DNA of 64,000 nucleotides from Piromyces finnis (lineage: Eukaryota > Neocallimastigomycota > Neocallimastigomycetes > Neocallimastigales > Neocallimastigaceae): NCBI GenBank assembly GCA_002104945.1, contig MCFH01000031.1:423501-487500 (forward strand), in the 5' to 3' direction. Shown piece by piece: positions 27,002 through 41,825 of the stretch (positions are counted from its first letter, which is position 1; each line of letters opens with the position of its first letter). Position numbers and translations under genes: made by a program. Below the pieces are notes generated by a model. The model did not search any database, had not been told where the DNA came from, and worked only from the letters and a program-made list of their open reading frames with translations.

Positions 27002-29317
27002 TCACTGTCTTATAGAATTATTTACAGTGTTTCTTTGAGCAGATTGACTTTTGGGTTTTATATCCATCTTTTCATTCAAACTTTTTCTTTTCTGGGCAGA
27101 AGAGGATGTCATTTTTTTAGTATAAGGTGAAAAATCTTCTTGATGACTAGAAGCTTTGTAAAATGATGAAACTACATTTTCTTGATGTCTAGAAGATGAC
27201 GATGTACGACGAGTTTCCATTCTATTGGCTTCTCTATGACCTTTTCTTTCTTCATTCCTTGATGTCATAGATTGAAGAGGATATTGTTTTTCCTTTGTCT
27301 TAATTTCATTTCTATGTTTGTCAACTTTAACTTCTTCATATTCAATTTCATTACCATTTTCATCAACCTCAACTTCCTGTTCTTCATACTCTATAATATT
27401 ACCATCTTGATCAATTTCACGTTTAATAATTCTTCCAGAGCCATTCACAGCATTATTTTTTTCTGATGGTAGTATGATTTCATTACCATCTTCATCTACT
27501 TCAACTTCTTGTTCTTCATACTCAATAATATTACCATCTTGATCAATTTCACGTTTAATAATTCTTCCAGAGCCATTCACAGCATTATTTTTTTCTGATG
27601 GTGGTATGATTTCATTGCCATCTTCATCTACTTCCACTTCAATTTCTTCATATTCTATTTCATTACCATCCTCATCTACTTCAATTTCTTCTTCAACCTC
27701 AATTTCTTCTTCTTCTTCTTCTTCTTCTTCTTCTAAATGATCATGAATACTATTATTTGATTTCACTACTTCTTTTGTAGTACTATTATTAATATTACCT
27801 TCATTCATTATTTGACTTCCTTGCATTATTGAATTTTCATATTCAAAAAGATCAGTTTCACTTTCTTCATTAATCTCACTGGTTGAACTTAATTCACTAA
27901 TTAAAGCTAATTCACTGACATCATCACCACTAATATTAAATTCATTTTTACTATAGAGTGAAGAGGACTCATCATTGGTCATTTTCGTTGATTTTCCATT
28001 ATTTGAAAAAAATGATTGTATTTCACTTTGATTTTGATATTGTTGTTGTTGATGCGTGAAATTTTCTTCGGGTGCTTTGTCAGATTCAATTAGAGAGACA
28101 CTAGAAATACTTTCACTTAAATCACTACTTGCTCTTTGAATGCTTTGATCTTCCTTAACTCCCTTCACCGATTGTTCATGTAAGGATACATCGGAAATAC
28201 TTTCATCAATACTACCATTTGCTCTCTGTATATCTTGTTCTTCTTCCTCTTCCTCTTCCTCTTCTTCTTCTTCTTTTATCTCAAATGAATCATCATTATC
28301 GTCCTTTTCAATATCAACATTAATATCACTTTCTTCTTCTTTCATATCGTCGTCTTCATGACTTAAATTATTTTGACTCATGGATTGAGAAATATCATCA
28401 TTTTCTATGAAATCATCTTGAATTTCTTTAATTTTATGATCATCACTTTCAATAGATGATTCTATTTGACTATCATTTTTTAATATGCTACCAACAACAG
28501 CATTATATTCATCTTTTACTTCTTCATTTAAATTTTCGGTAAAATCAAGAACTCCTCTTTCAAATTCATTACTCTCATATAATCCGCCGTTATCTTCTTC
28601 CATAAAATTATTAATCGATAAATTTTGTTCATTAACTTCTTCTTCATCAACATGATTATCTATTTCTTTAAGAATTTCATTATTTTCAATTATTTTTTCT
28701 TCTATTTTTTCTTTTTCTTCTTCTTCTTTTTCTTCATTATTATTATTGTTATTATCAGATTTACTACCGATAAAAGTTGATTTCACACTATTAATAATCA
28801 ATTTCAAGCTACTACTTGACTTTACCATTGAATTTTTATCATCTTCATTTTTTGTATCAAGATCGGTTACTTTATCATTTTCAACATGAACGACTTCCCA
28901 ATCGCTTTCACTATCATAATCACTATCATCAAGAGCTTGATCTTCATTATCAACAATATCCTCAAGTATTTTTTTTTTATGTTCAAATTCTTCTTCGGTG
29001 AGATCATCAATAAATTCAATATATTCGGGATACATTTTTCCTGCTTTACTTTTTGCTACGTCAAATGTCATTAAATTATCTTCCGTTAAAACTACAATCA
29101 TTCGAATAATAGATTCTATCTTTGTATTCTCTTCAATCATTTTCATGTTATGAAGAATACCTTTAGTACTTAATAATCCATTGGTTATACTATGATTATT
29201 ACTTATATCAATTAAATAGTCAGCTAATTCTTTAACAACATTGCTTTGGAAAGAATCTACATTAATCGGTGTCTAAATAAATTTTATTTTTAGAAAAAAT
29301 GAAGAATAAGGAGAAAA

Positions 29318-29364
<47 letters not shown>

Positions 29365-30460
29365 GTAAATAAAAAGTAAATAAAAAAAATGGGAAATAAT
29401 ATATATATGTGAGTGTGTGTGATGTATAAAAGTTAGTAAATATTTAATATGTAATAGAAAATATGTTTTATTCTATATATATGATTTATGTTGAATTAAT
29501 TAAATTCTAATAATATAATTATTGTACCTTTTCTGTGATTAATAAACTCTTTCTATAGCCAATACTTATAAAATTAAGCCAATCTTTTAAACATTGATCA
29601 TTAATATTAGAATGAGTATCATTAATTTTTGATAATTGAATAACAGTTGTTAAATCCTTAATTGTTGAAGATTCATAAAATTGAATAGAAGATTTTTTAG
29701 TATTGAAAGATCCATTTTCTAAAGAATGATCAAAAATAACCGGATTAACATGATAAAGGCATGGAAAAGAATTCACTTCTTCATTTTTCAAGAAATAAAG
29801 AGAACGAATATTTGGAATTTTTTTAAAGCAAGAAAATTTAGATGAAGATGGTGAAGTAGGACTTTGTGGTGACATTAAATCAAGCATATTTTGTTGAAAA
29901 TATAAAATTTGTTGATATTTTACTTGATTATTAATATAATTTATTATGTCTAAATAATTATATTCAGTGGGATGATCTCTCATTTCTAAATGAAGAAGAA
30001 ATGATTGACCTGTTGATACAGTTACCAATGATGGAATGTCAGTATCGGAAGTGGAAACATAACAAATACAATCTAAAACGAAGGTTTTATTTTCATTTAA
30101 TTTTGGATCGGTAAAACGATTAAAAATATTATTCGTTTTATAATGTTTAGCACCACCACTATACTTATTAGGAAAAGTTGGTGATGTTGCTGAAAACTGA
30201 TTCTCCCCACTATTAGATAATGAGTAAGACGGAAATCCTTGATCCATCTTTTTAATAAATTCAATAGAACGAATTCTAGGGGTTTTTTTACCTTCTTTAT
30301 CATAATTATAAATTGTATTTAATAAATCTATTAAATATTTTTCTCGTTTATCCTTTCCATTTTCAATAAATAATTTTTTAAAAATTAAATCAAATTTTGG
30401 TGAAAAAACTTTTTGATTCTTGGATGACTTTCTTTTCATTGAATTCATCTTTTCTATCAT
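27002..30460 (-). CDS. Rpn/PDDEXK_2-type nuclease-domain protein with long acidic tail
   Basis: Two exons, 29528-30460 and 27002-29272, join in phase 0 (AAG, then GTACAA ... TTTAG, then ACACCG) to give 1067 aa. Residues about 18-340 match the PD-(D/E)XK transposase/Rpn family. The opening is FSPKFDLIFKKLF (Asp24), with LIDLLNTIY next, then FVLDCICYV (Asp130) and FLLHLEMR (Glu159), and YLDIINYINNQVKYQQ as the trailing helix. The usual ExQ is ExR here, and about 40 extra residues (70-110) separate the first helix from the core. Helical material after the intron (VVKELADYLIDIS, MTFDVAKSKAGKMY) resembles the family's C-terminal part. Residues about 390-1067 are Glu/Asp/Ser/Asn-rich and disordered, with a 44-aa tandem repeat. 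Bacterial relatives promote RecA-independent recombination. Activity here is unproven. A bacterial origin by transfer is likely but inferred. Confidence 0.75.
27350..27613 (-). repeat. 132-bp (44-aa) in-frame coding tandem repeat
   Basis: Two nearly identical 132-bp units at 27350-27481 and 27482-27613 encode an acidic VDEDGNEI ... EKNNAVNGSGR ... IDQDGNIIEYEE unit. A partial third copy lies at 27614-27700. The period is a multiple of three, so copy number can vary without frame loss. Confidence 0.9.
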
Positions 30461-31354
30461 TATTATTATTCTTTTTTTTTTTTTTAATAATAATTAATAA
30501 ATTAATAATATTGTATATTTTACAAGGAAAAAAAAAAAAAAAAAGAAAGAATAAATTTGTATATTAACAGAAATGAAGTTGTTATAAATTTTCTTTTTTT
30601 TTTTTTTTTTTTTTTTTTAATCTTTTAAATACATATATACATAAATGTCTTATTTCTTTTAATGATGTTTCAGATACATTAAATTTGCATAGGTTGTGAT
30701 GAATTTTTTAACTTTTTATAAATAACCTTCGAAATAGGTTTCTTTTTTTTTTTTTAATTAAAAAATGATTTTATTGAAAAACTTAATAAAATAATAATAT
30801 AATTTCTTATTAATAATATTTATTACACTTTGAATAAAAATAGTAAAACTTAATTTTAATTTCCAAATTAAAATAAAAAAAAATACATTATTCTATTTAA
30901 AAATATATTTATTTTTTTTTTTTGGATAATTCATTTTTATTTTATTAATTACTTTGATTTATGATGAATACGATAAATAAGTAAAAAAAGATGCATATAA
31001 AATAAAAGAAAAAATAAATTTATTACTGTTATTTTGCTATTTGTAAATAAATGTTATAATGCAAATGCAAATTGTTGTTATTTTATTTCAACTTTGTTAT
31101 AGTTTTTAGTAATATTTAAGCATTTTATTTGAAGTCTCATTATATTCATTATATGAGATATGCATATGTAAATAGTATGTACTAGTTTATCAAAGAAAAC
31201 TTATATTACATTAAAATTTGTAAAATTTAATTAAGATTTTATTAATTGATAGACTTTCGGTATATAATTTAATTGAATAAGAAAAAGTTTCTATGGTTAA
31301 AAAATTTAAAAATTGTTTATAATAAAATTAATAAAATTATATATTTTTTCATCA

Positions 31355-31387
<33 letters not shown>

Positions 31388-31523
31388 ATTCTTTTGAAAA
31401 ATAATTAACATTAACAAAAAAAAAAGAAAAGAAAAAGAAAAAGAAATAAGTAGCGAAATACTTAAATAAAAACTAAACTTAAAATATTGATTGAAAAAAT
31501 TTTACATAAAAAAGTCTTATCAA

Positions 31524-31552
<29 letters not shown>
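30461..31552. other. Divergent intergenic region
   Basis: This lies between the nuclease-domain gene and the first membrane-array gene. It has poly-T and poly-A tracts near 30590-30618, 31360 and 31526-31550. The last ends directly at the ATG at 31553. No gene seen. Confidence 0.6.
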
Positions 31553-31554
<2 letters not shown>

Positions 31555-32707
31555 GAATGAACAAAGGAAAGACCTTTTAAAAATATTATTAATTATTTTC
31601 CTGGTAATGAAAAATAAAATAGAGAATAATCTAATACAAATAATTTTATATTTTTTAATAAATACAGCATTTACATATTTAATAGATTTTATTATTAATT
31701 TTTTTTAACTTTTTTTTTTTTTTTTTTTGGAATATTAGGTTACCTCGGTAATTAGTGGTAATTTATTAGGTGCATGTATCAGTGGAATTGGACTCTATGG
31801 AGTACAGAATGTAATTTTTTTTAAACTCTTCCTTTCTCTATTTTTATTTTTTAACTTGATATATAATAATTTATATGAATTGATTTTCTTAGTTATAATG
31901 ATATATTAAAATGTATCTTTTTTAAAATATATATAAATATATATATTATAATTTATAAAGAATAATATGGATATGATAAAAATGATATTAATTCCATTTA
32001 TTATAGAAATTGTATTACTATTATTCATTATCTTTGGATTGTTTATGGGAATAGTATCAGTCTCAGCTGTATCAAATGATGAAGATGAGACAAGAATTAT
32101 TTTAAGTATTCTTATTTCATTTACTGTTATGATTCTTATATTTACTATTTTCCAGGTATAGTAGATATATTTTTTATACTAGCTAGTTATTATAAATTGA
32201 ATAGATCAAAATAATAATAATAATAATTTTAATAAATTAATTAATTATTATCAAAAATTTTCATTTTTATCTTAGATTTTCATTGTTTACTTTATAAATA
32301 AATTCATTAATGAAATTTATTATAATAATAATAATAACAACGACAACAACATTAATAATAACAATAATAATAATAATGTAAATAATGATTTTAATAACAA
32401 TAATTATAATAATAAACTCAATGCAATGAATAATGAAAACCAAACAATTCAAAATACAAATATTTATAATGTTGAACCATCGACTGTATCAACTCCACCA
32501 CCACTACCACCTCACCCACAACAACAACCAATGAGCCCAGAACAACAATACGGTCAATATAACCAATATGGTCAATATGGTCAATATGGTCAAATGCCGG
32601 CATATCCAATGTATCCTTCAATAAATGAAACATATCCACCACCAGGTGAAGTTCCACCACCATATGTTAACAATCCTAATATTAAAGTTAGCGATGAAAA
32701 ACAATAA
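31553..32707 (+). CDS. Tandem-array membrane protein A with PPxY tail
   Basis: Four exons, 31553-31603, 31739-31810, 31961-32155 and 32276-32707, encode 249 aa with all joins in phase 0. The first ~120 residues hold three or four hydrophobic helices: LLKILLIIFL plus SGNLLGACISGIGLYGV, then MILIPFIIEIVLLLFIIFGL, then IILSILISFTVMILIFTIFQ. An Asn-rich run follows, then a Pro/Gln/Tyr-rich tail with GQYNQYGQYGQYGQ and EVPPPYVNNP. PPxY is the ligand of Nedd4/Rsp5 WW domains (family knowledge), so ubiquitin-ligase recruitment is a plausible role. It is the first of four related genes on this strand, and exon 2 is exactly 72 nt in three of them. No named family was recognised. Start chosen at the only ATG before the first hydrophobic helix. 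Confidence 0.75.
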
Positions 32708-34449
32708 ACTTTTTAAAAAATATAAAAGATAGAATATATAAGTTTTTCTAATTAATATCTATCTCAAAATTATAAATATAGTTTCATTATTATCCCAACT
32801 ATTATTACAATTTTCTTATAGTTATTGAAGTTTTTATAATATATACTTATACTTTTAAATAATAATATAATAGTAATTATAAGGAGAAAACTATAGTATT
32901 AAGTATTTAAAATGTCATTTTAAATGCTTATATCATTTATTTAATAAAAATAAAATAACTTTGTAATTAAAATGTTTATAAAATAACATACTTTATTCAT
33001 ATTTTTACTTATATTTATAATATGAAATTTTAAATAAAATAATAGTTTAAAAAATAAATATTAGCACACTGTATCCAAAAAAAAGAGAAAAAAAGATGCA
33101 AACCAATATCAATATAAATAATAATGAATAATAATATAGAAATAGATAGATGAATTTAAAAGATATTTATAATTAGAATTCAAATATATAAGTAATAAAT
33201 ATTAAATATTAAATATGTATATGTATATACTTTTATTTTTTATCTAATAAAAAAATTAAACTATATCAAATATTTATAGTTAAAAAAAAAAAAAAAAAAA
33301 AAAAGGCATTCATAATATTTTCAAATTTTACTCTATTAATAGATTGTAATTATATAAAGGTATAAGTATCATGTTATCCCACATCTTTCATTTTTACATG
33401 TGCTTATTGCAATTTTAATTTAAAAAAATTTCTTTGGTATTGTTACACAAAACTTGTTATATTCACCTTTTAAAAATTAATTAAAAATGAAAAGTTTTAG
33501 ATATTATAAAAATAGAAAATAAAAGATTTATTTATAATGTTTGTAAAATAGCTTATTATTATAAATTAGTGTGATGTTTTCATTAATTTATTATTGTTGT
33601 TATTATAAAGTAAAATAATGTTATTTTATTTATATTCATTATTAATTAATCCTTTTTTTTTTTTTTTAATGATATTAAAATAAATTAGTAATTCAACCAT
33701 CAAAATTAAATTAATTTTTAATAACAATAAATAAAGAATATTCATTTTATAATAATATTAAAATAAATAATATATAAATTAAAGTTAAATATTTTTATCA
33801 AATTTCACTTTAAAAAATGAAAATTTTGTTTATATTATAAAGTATCAATTATATAATAATAATAATAGTAGTAGTAATAATCAATCCTTTCTTGTTTGTT
33901 TTTTCAATCTTTTACTATTAAATATAATAAAATATAATAAAATAAAATAAAATATTATATATTTTAATGCATTTAGTTTGTTTTTTTTTCTAAAATATTC
34001 ATTTATAAAATTTCTGGTTCTTTCTTTTTATTAAATATATTTATATTAATAATTAATAAATTAAAAAGTATGCTATTGGTTTATTTTAATTGAGTTATAT
34101 TTTTTTTACTATTATCAAAAAATAAAGTTTTCAATGATTAATAATTATATATAAAAGGTATCTTTTTCTTTCTATATTTTAAATTTTAAAAAAAAAAAAA
34201 AATACGTACAAATACAGCAAACAAACAAAAATTGAAATTAAGAAAGAAATAAACGGAAACGAAAGAATTTATTATTGGGATTATTGATATTATTATTATA
34301 TTTCTTATTTAAATTTATTAATAATTCAATAATATAATAAGTTAATATTATATATAAATACAAATTAAAAAATAAAAGCATTTAAAAAATTATTAGAAAA
34401 AAACAAGAGTTTAAAAAAAAAGTCAAATCTTAAAAGTATAAAGTAAAAA
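32708..34449. other. Intergenic between array genes A and B
   Basis: About 1.7 kb of AT-rich sequence, mostly TA words and A/T runs. It holds the terminator of A and the promoter of B by position only. No extra paralogue was detected. Confidence 0.6.
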
Positions 34450-34730
34450 ATGGAAATTACACAAAAAATAAAATTAATAAGAGTGGTGATAGTAATAACA
34501 ATGGTAATGAAATATAAAAATGTTATAAATATTAAAAAGTAATATAAAAAATTATTAATAAGAAATTATTATTACTATTTTATTATCTTTAGTTTCTATC
34601 CTATCCATACCTTTCTTTTTATGGAATAATATTATCAGCAATAATATTATACGGACTTAATAAAGTAAATTTAATATATAATATTATAAAACATTATAGA
34701 AATGGAATTATAATTATTAATAAAATTGAA

Positions 34731-34761
<31 letters not shown>

Positions 34762-36170
34762 AATAGGGAAGTGTTTTTTTATTTAAATTTGCTTATATTG
34801 TATACATCATTCAAACTATAGTACAGATATCTGTTTTCATTAAACTTATTGCTGTACTATTCGATTCAGAAAATACACAATATGCCGATATGTTAAAATT
34901 AAATAAATATAATAAACCAAAGTTAATTGCATCTGCTGTATATTCCGGATTGTATATTTTGTTAATGGTAATTATATATGAATAAATATAATAATATATA
35001 TAATGAATTAATTAAATGATAATAATGATACTAATTTTTTTTTAATATGTTTTCATTATATAGCTATTCCTTATAATTAATTTTTATATATTAGCAAATA
35101 AATCAACTGGTAATAACCTAATTTTCTAATAATATTTTTTTCAAATAAATGAGAAAAAAAAAAAAACAATTTCTCAATTTTATTTATATTAAAATTTTAC
35201 AAGTCATTAAATTATCTAAAATTCTATTTTATTAAACATTTATATATATATATTTATATGTTTTTAAAAATTTAATAAAAAAAATGTCTATACAGAATAC
35301 ATTGCTGACTCTAATATTACAAATGAATATATAAATCAAAATGTTCAATCAGATGATTTGCCAGCTTATACACCAGAAGCTAATATTTTACCACCATATT
35401 CACCACCATTATCAACCTCAAATTTAAATAACAATAATAGTAATAACAATAGTAATAATCTTCAAATGATAAATAACACTATGAATAATAGTTCAATTTT
35501 ACCATATCCACCCACAAATGATGAAGTAAATACAAATACAAATCCATTTATTTCATATCCACCACCCCCATCACCACCAAGTCAAACTATCCCTGTACCT
35601 ATGCCAATTGTTTCATATCCACCATCATCCCAACCAAATCAAGCTATGAATATACCTATATCTATGCCAATGAATAATACTTCATTGCCGTACCCTTCTT
35701 ATGGTACTGTACCTATAAATAGAAATATTGTATTATCAGCAAATGATAATAGTACCCTATCATCAAATAATCCATTTATTATTGAATGCCCCCCTCAAAG
35801 AAATTCTCTTGAAGATTTAAATGGAAATAGTACAACGGTTAATAATATTAATAATACTAGCAATGATATTTCACCATATCCACAAAATGATGATGATGCC
35901 TCTATTATTATTATGCCAATTAAAGAAGTGCCATACTTACCAGAACAGTTAACTACACCAGTCAATATAAATGCTACTGAAAATGAATCAAATGTGCAAC
36001 TTAATACAAATACTAGAATACATAACTCTCACTCAAATATATCCACAAATGATGATTTTACATCTGTGGATATAACTACCGTACTTCCTAGTGAAGTTTT
36101 GCATAATAACAATGCAAATGCACAACATAATAATCAATTAGCATCACCACCACCATATTCACATTATTAA
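34450..36170 (+). CDS. Tandem-array membrane protein B with long PY-rich tail
   Basis: Five exons, 34450-34503, 34593-34664, 34767-34967, 35064-35109 and 35296-36170, encode 415 aa. Hydrophobic helices occur at RVVIVITMFLSYPYLSFYGI, SVFLFKFAYIVYIIQTIVQI, KLIASAVYSGLYILLMLFLI and NFYIL. Exon 2 is 72 nt and ends in YGLNK, as YGVQN does in A and YSINK in C. The ~300-aa tail is rich in Pro, Asn and Ser, with LPAYTPEANILPPYSPP, several YPPPPSPP or YPP motifs and a terminal SPPPYSHY. An extra intron lies just after the last helix. The tail is predicted to be cytosolic and to bind WW-domain proteins. This is inference from motif and topology. Confidence 0.75.
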
Positions 36171-36714
36171 AATATATATTTATATATTGACCTATTAATA
36201 TTATTGTTACAGCATTCATTATACATAACTAGTAATAATATCATCCTTATAACATTCACATAGATAAACTTTATTAATATTATTATTATAACATTCACAT
36301 TAGATAAATTTATGAATAATATTTTATTATAGCATTTATTATTATATATCTTATATATCTTATATTTTATTACATTATATTACTATCATTAGCAATAAAA
36401 TTAATATAGTTTTTATTCTATCAAAACATGCAAAATATGTTGTAAATAAAATTTTATATCACAACGTAATTTTTTATATTGCTTTAAAAATTGATAATAT
36501 GTTCTTTTCTAGAAATTTAACATTTATCCATTATTAGTTGGCATAATAATAATAGATAAATATACATAATTATCTATTATGAAGATAAATATATAATTAT
36601 AAAATAATTGTATATTTATCCTCTTTTATTTCCCGTTATTAAAAAAAAGAACATTTTAGACATTTAAAAAAAATCTTGATATTCTATAGTATATTATATA
36701 TTATATATTATACT

Positions 36715-36786
36715 AAATAAAAAACTTAAGAAATAATATATGGATTATATATATAATTCATATATTATTTCTTAAGTTTTTTATTT
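36715..36786. repeat. 72-bp near-perfect palindrome
   Basis: The left arm 36715-36742 and right arm 36759-36786 (28 nt each, core AAAACTTAAGAAATAATATA) are exact reverse complements. The 16-nt centre is itself palindromic except for one G/T pair at its edge. As RNA it would form one continuous hairpin. Confidence 0.9.
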
Positions 36787-36840
36787 AAATGCCCTAATAA
36801 ATAAGATTAATTTATTATAAATAAAATTTATTGGCTCTCT

Positions 36841-36877
<37 letters not shown>

Positions 36878-36879
36878 AT

Positions 36880-36910
<31 letters not shown>

Positions 36911-36919
36911 TTCATTCAT

Positions 36920-36951
<32 letters not shown>

Positions 36952-36970
36952 ATTTATTTATTTATTTATT
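36841..36970. repeat. (ATTT)n microsatellite, interrupted
   Basis: TTTA/ATTT units with two AAATTT interruptions and a CATTCATT variation near 36910. Confidence 0.9.
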
Positions 36971-38028
36971 TTGCAATTAAGATACTTTTTTTTTTTGTAA
37001 CTTTTCAACCATATATTATATTAGAATTTTTTTTCAAGTCTATAATATAATAGAGCATATAAAAAAAAAGTAAAAATAATTTAATTTTTATTAGTATTTT
37101 ATTAGTGTTTATATACAATTATTATATGAAGAAATTAAATAAAATATATATATAATGGAAAAAAAAAAGTTAATACTTTATTATAACGGAAGTGGATTAT
37201 GATTATTATAGTTTTTTAAATATTATATATGTAATATATAATAAATATATTTACTTTTCAATTAATATAGAATAATGTTTTAAAGTTTTTATATTATTAT
37301 TACTAAATAAAATAATATTGTTATTCATTGTGGTGGTTGTGATAATTGTAATATTAAATATAATTATTAAATAGTACTTTTTTATTATTCAATTATTCAA
37401 TTTTATTCTTAATTATTTTTACTAAACTTTTATTATTATCTATTTATTATTTTACCAAGAACTTTGATCAAATGTCACTCGTATTTATAAATAGAATTAT
37501 AATTGCATATAAAAAAGCTTAACATTAATTAAATATTTTTCTATCTGAATTTCATTAATTAAACACATAAATTTCTTGGAATTTAATATTAGCTTTATTA
37601 AAAATTTATCCAAAAAATTAATTAAATTTTTAACATAAAACTTAGCATTATAAAAATCGTAAAAAAAACTATATTTTTTTTATTTATTTCCTTCTTCTTT
37701 TTTTAATTAACTTCATTTTTTTATAGAATTTCATAATAGTATTTAATGCCCTTTTATAGACAACACTATAATAAAATAATATAAATAAAATATATATACA
37801 GCTTATAGCATAATAATTATGTATGAATAAAAAAAAACTTCTATAAAAAAAAAGAAATTTAAATTAAAAAAAAAAAATAAAATAAAGCATTTTGAAATAT
37901 TGAAGAAATATTAAAAACGTCTTTTAATTCACTATAACAGCCATTAATACATCCAGTTCAAAAAATATCTTAATTTGAAATAAAAAATAAATTTCCGAAA
38001 TATATATATGTTTATAAAAATAAATAAA

Positions 38029-38930
38029 ATGTTAAATATGAAAATGTTTAATATATGTGAAGATAAATTAAAAAAACTTTTAATTATTATGCTGGTATGA
38101 AAAAAAAAATAAAAGAAAAAATAAAAGAAAAATAAAAGAAAAAATAAAAGAAAAATAAAAGAAAAAAAATAACCAAATAAATAATATTAAGAATGAAATC
38201 ATTATTATTTTTATTAGTATATAAAAAAAAGAAAGTCTATATAGTAATATGTTTTTAATATATTCATAATAAATAGGTATCATCAATACCGTGTTTAAAT
38301 GCTCTTGGTATTATAGTATCAAGCTTTATTCTCTATAGTATAAATAAGGTAATAATAATGATAATGATAATATATATTTTATATTATACTAATTTCTTTT
38401 CATTTTTCTTCCCTTATTTTTATATATAATGTTTTATACATTTTTATAATAGAAAGACACAAAATTATTAAAATTGATGATTATACCCTTTATATTTAAT
38501 ATTCTATTAGTTTTGGGAATATTTATTATATGTATAATTGTAGATGTAATAACATTAAAATCATATATGGATTATAATGAAATTACTATATTATTAAAAA
38601 ATTATACTCTATTTATTCCAATAACAATTGTGGTTTTTATTGTATTATTATTTCAGGTATATATAATTTTATAAAATGAAAATCATACGCGAAAATAATT
38701 TATAGTAGTACTCTTTAATTATTAATAAAATATCATTAATTTTTTTTTTATGAATATAGATTTATATTGGTTTAGTTTTTCCAAATTATATTAAAAATAC
38801 ATTTAATGATAAAAAAAATAGTTATACTATTATTGATGAAATAGCTCAATGTATAAATACAACAGAATCAATATCATCATCACCTTCTACTGAAACAGAA
38901 GCAACTACAGAAATATTCATTGGAAATTGA
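38029..38930 (+). CDS. Tandem-array membrane protein C, short tail
   Basis: Four exons, 38029-38094, 38277-38348, 38453-38656 and 38760-38930, encode 170 aa with phase-0 joins. Exon 2 is again 72 nt (SSIPCLNALGIIVSSFILYS). Exon 3 (68 aa) carries IIPFIFNILLVLGIFIICII and FIPITIVVFIVLLFQ, matching A's exon 3 in length and layout. Exon 4 starts IYIGLVFPNYI, like A's IFIVYFINKFI. The tail is then only about 40 residues, Ser/Thr/Glu-rich, ending EIFIGN, without poly-Asn or PPxY. Either it lost the tail or it is the simpler ancestral form. A second ATG, at residue 4, could also serve as start. Confidence 0.7.
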
Positions 38931-41717
<2,787 letters not shown>

Positions 41718-41744
41718 CCTAAATAAATTCAAAAATTCAATTTA

Positions 41745-41825
<81 letters not shown>

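Larger units (their letters stand above)
36171..38028. other. Intergenic between array genes B and C
   Basis: Contains the 72-bp palindrome (36715-36786), a second possible inverted repeat (36499-36654) and an ATTT satellite (36841-36970). The rest is AT-rich without a visible gene. Confidence 0.6.

Noticed and set aside
27002-29146. VDEDGNEI repeats as EF-hand calcium loops
   Set aside because: They lack the DxDxDG spacing and flanking helices, so they are better read as acidic low-complexity repeats.
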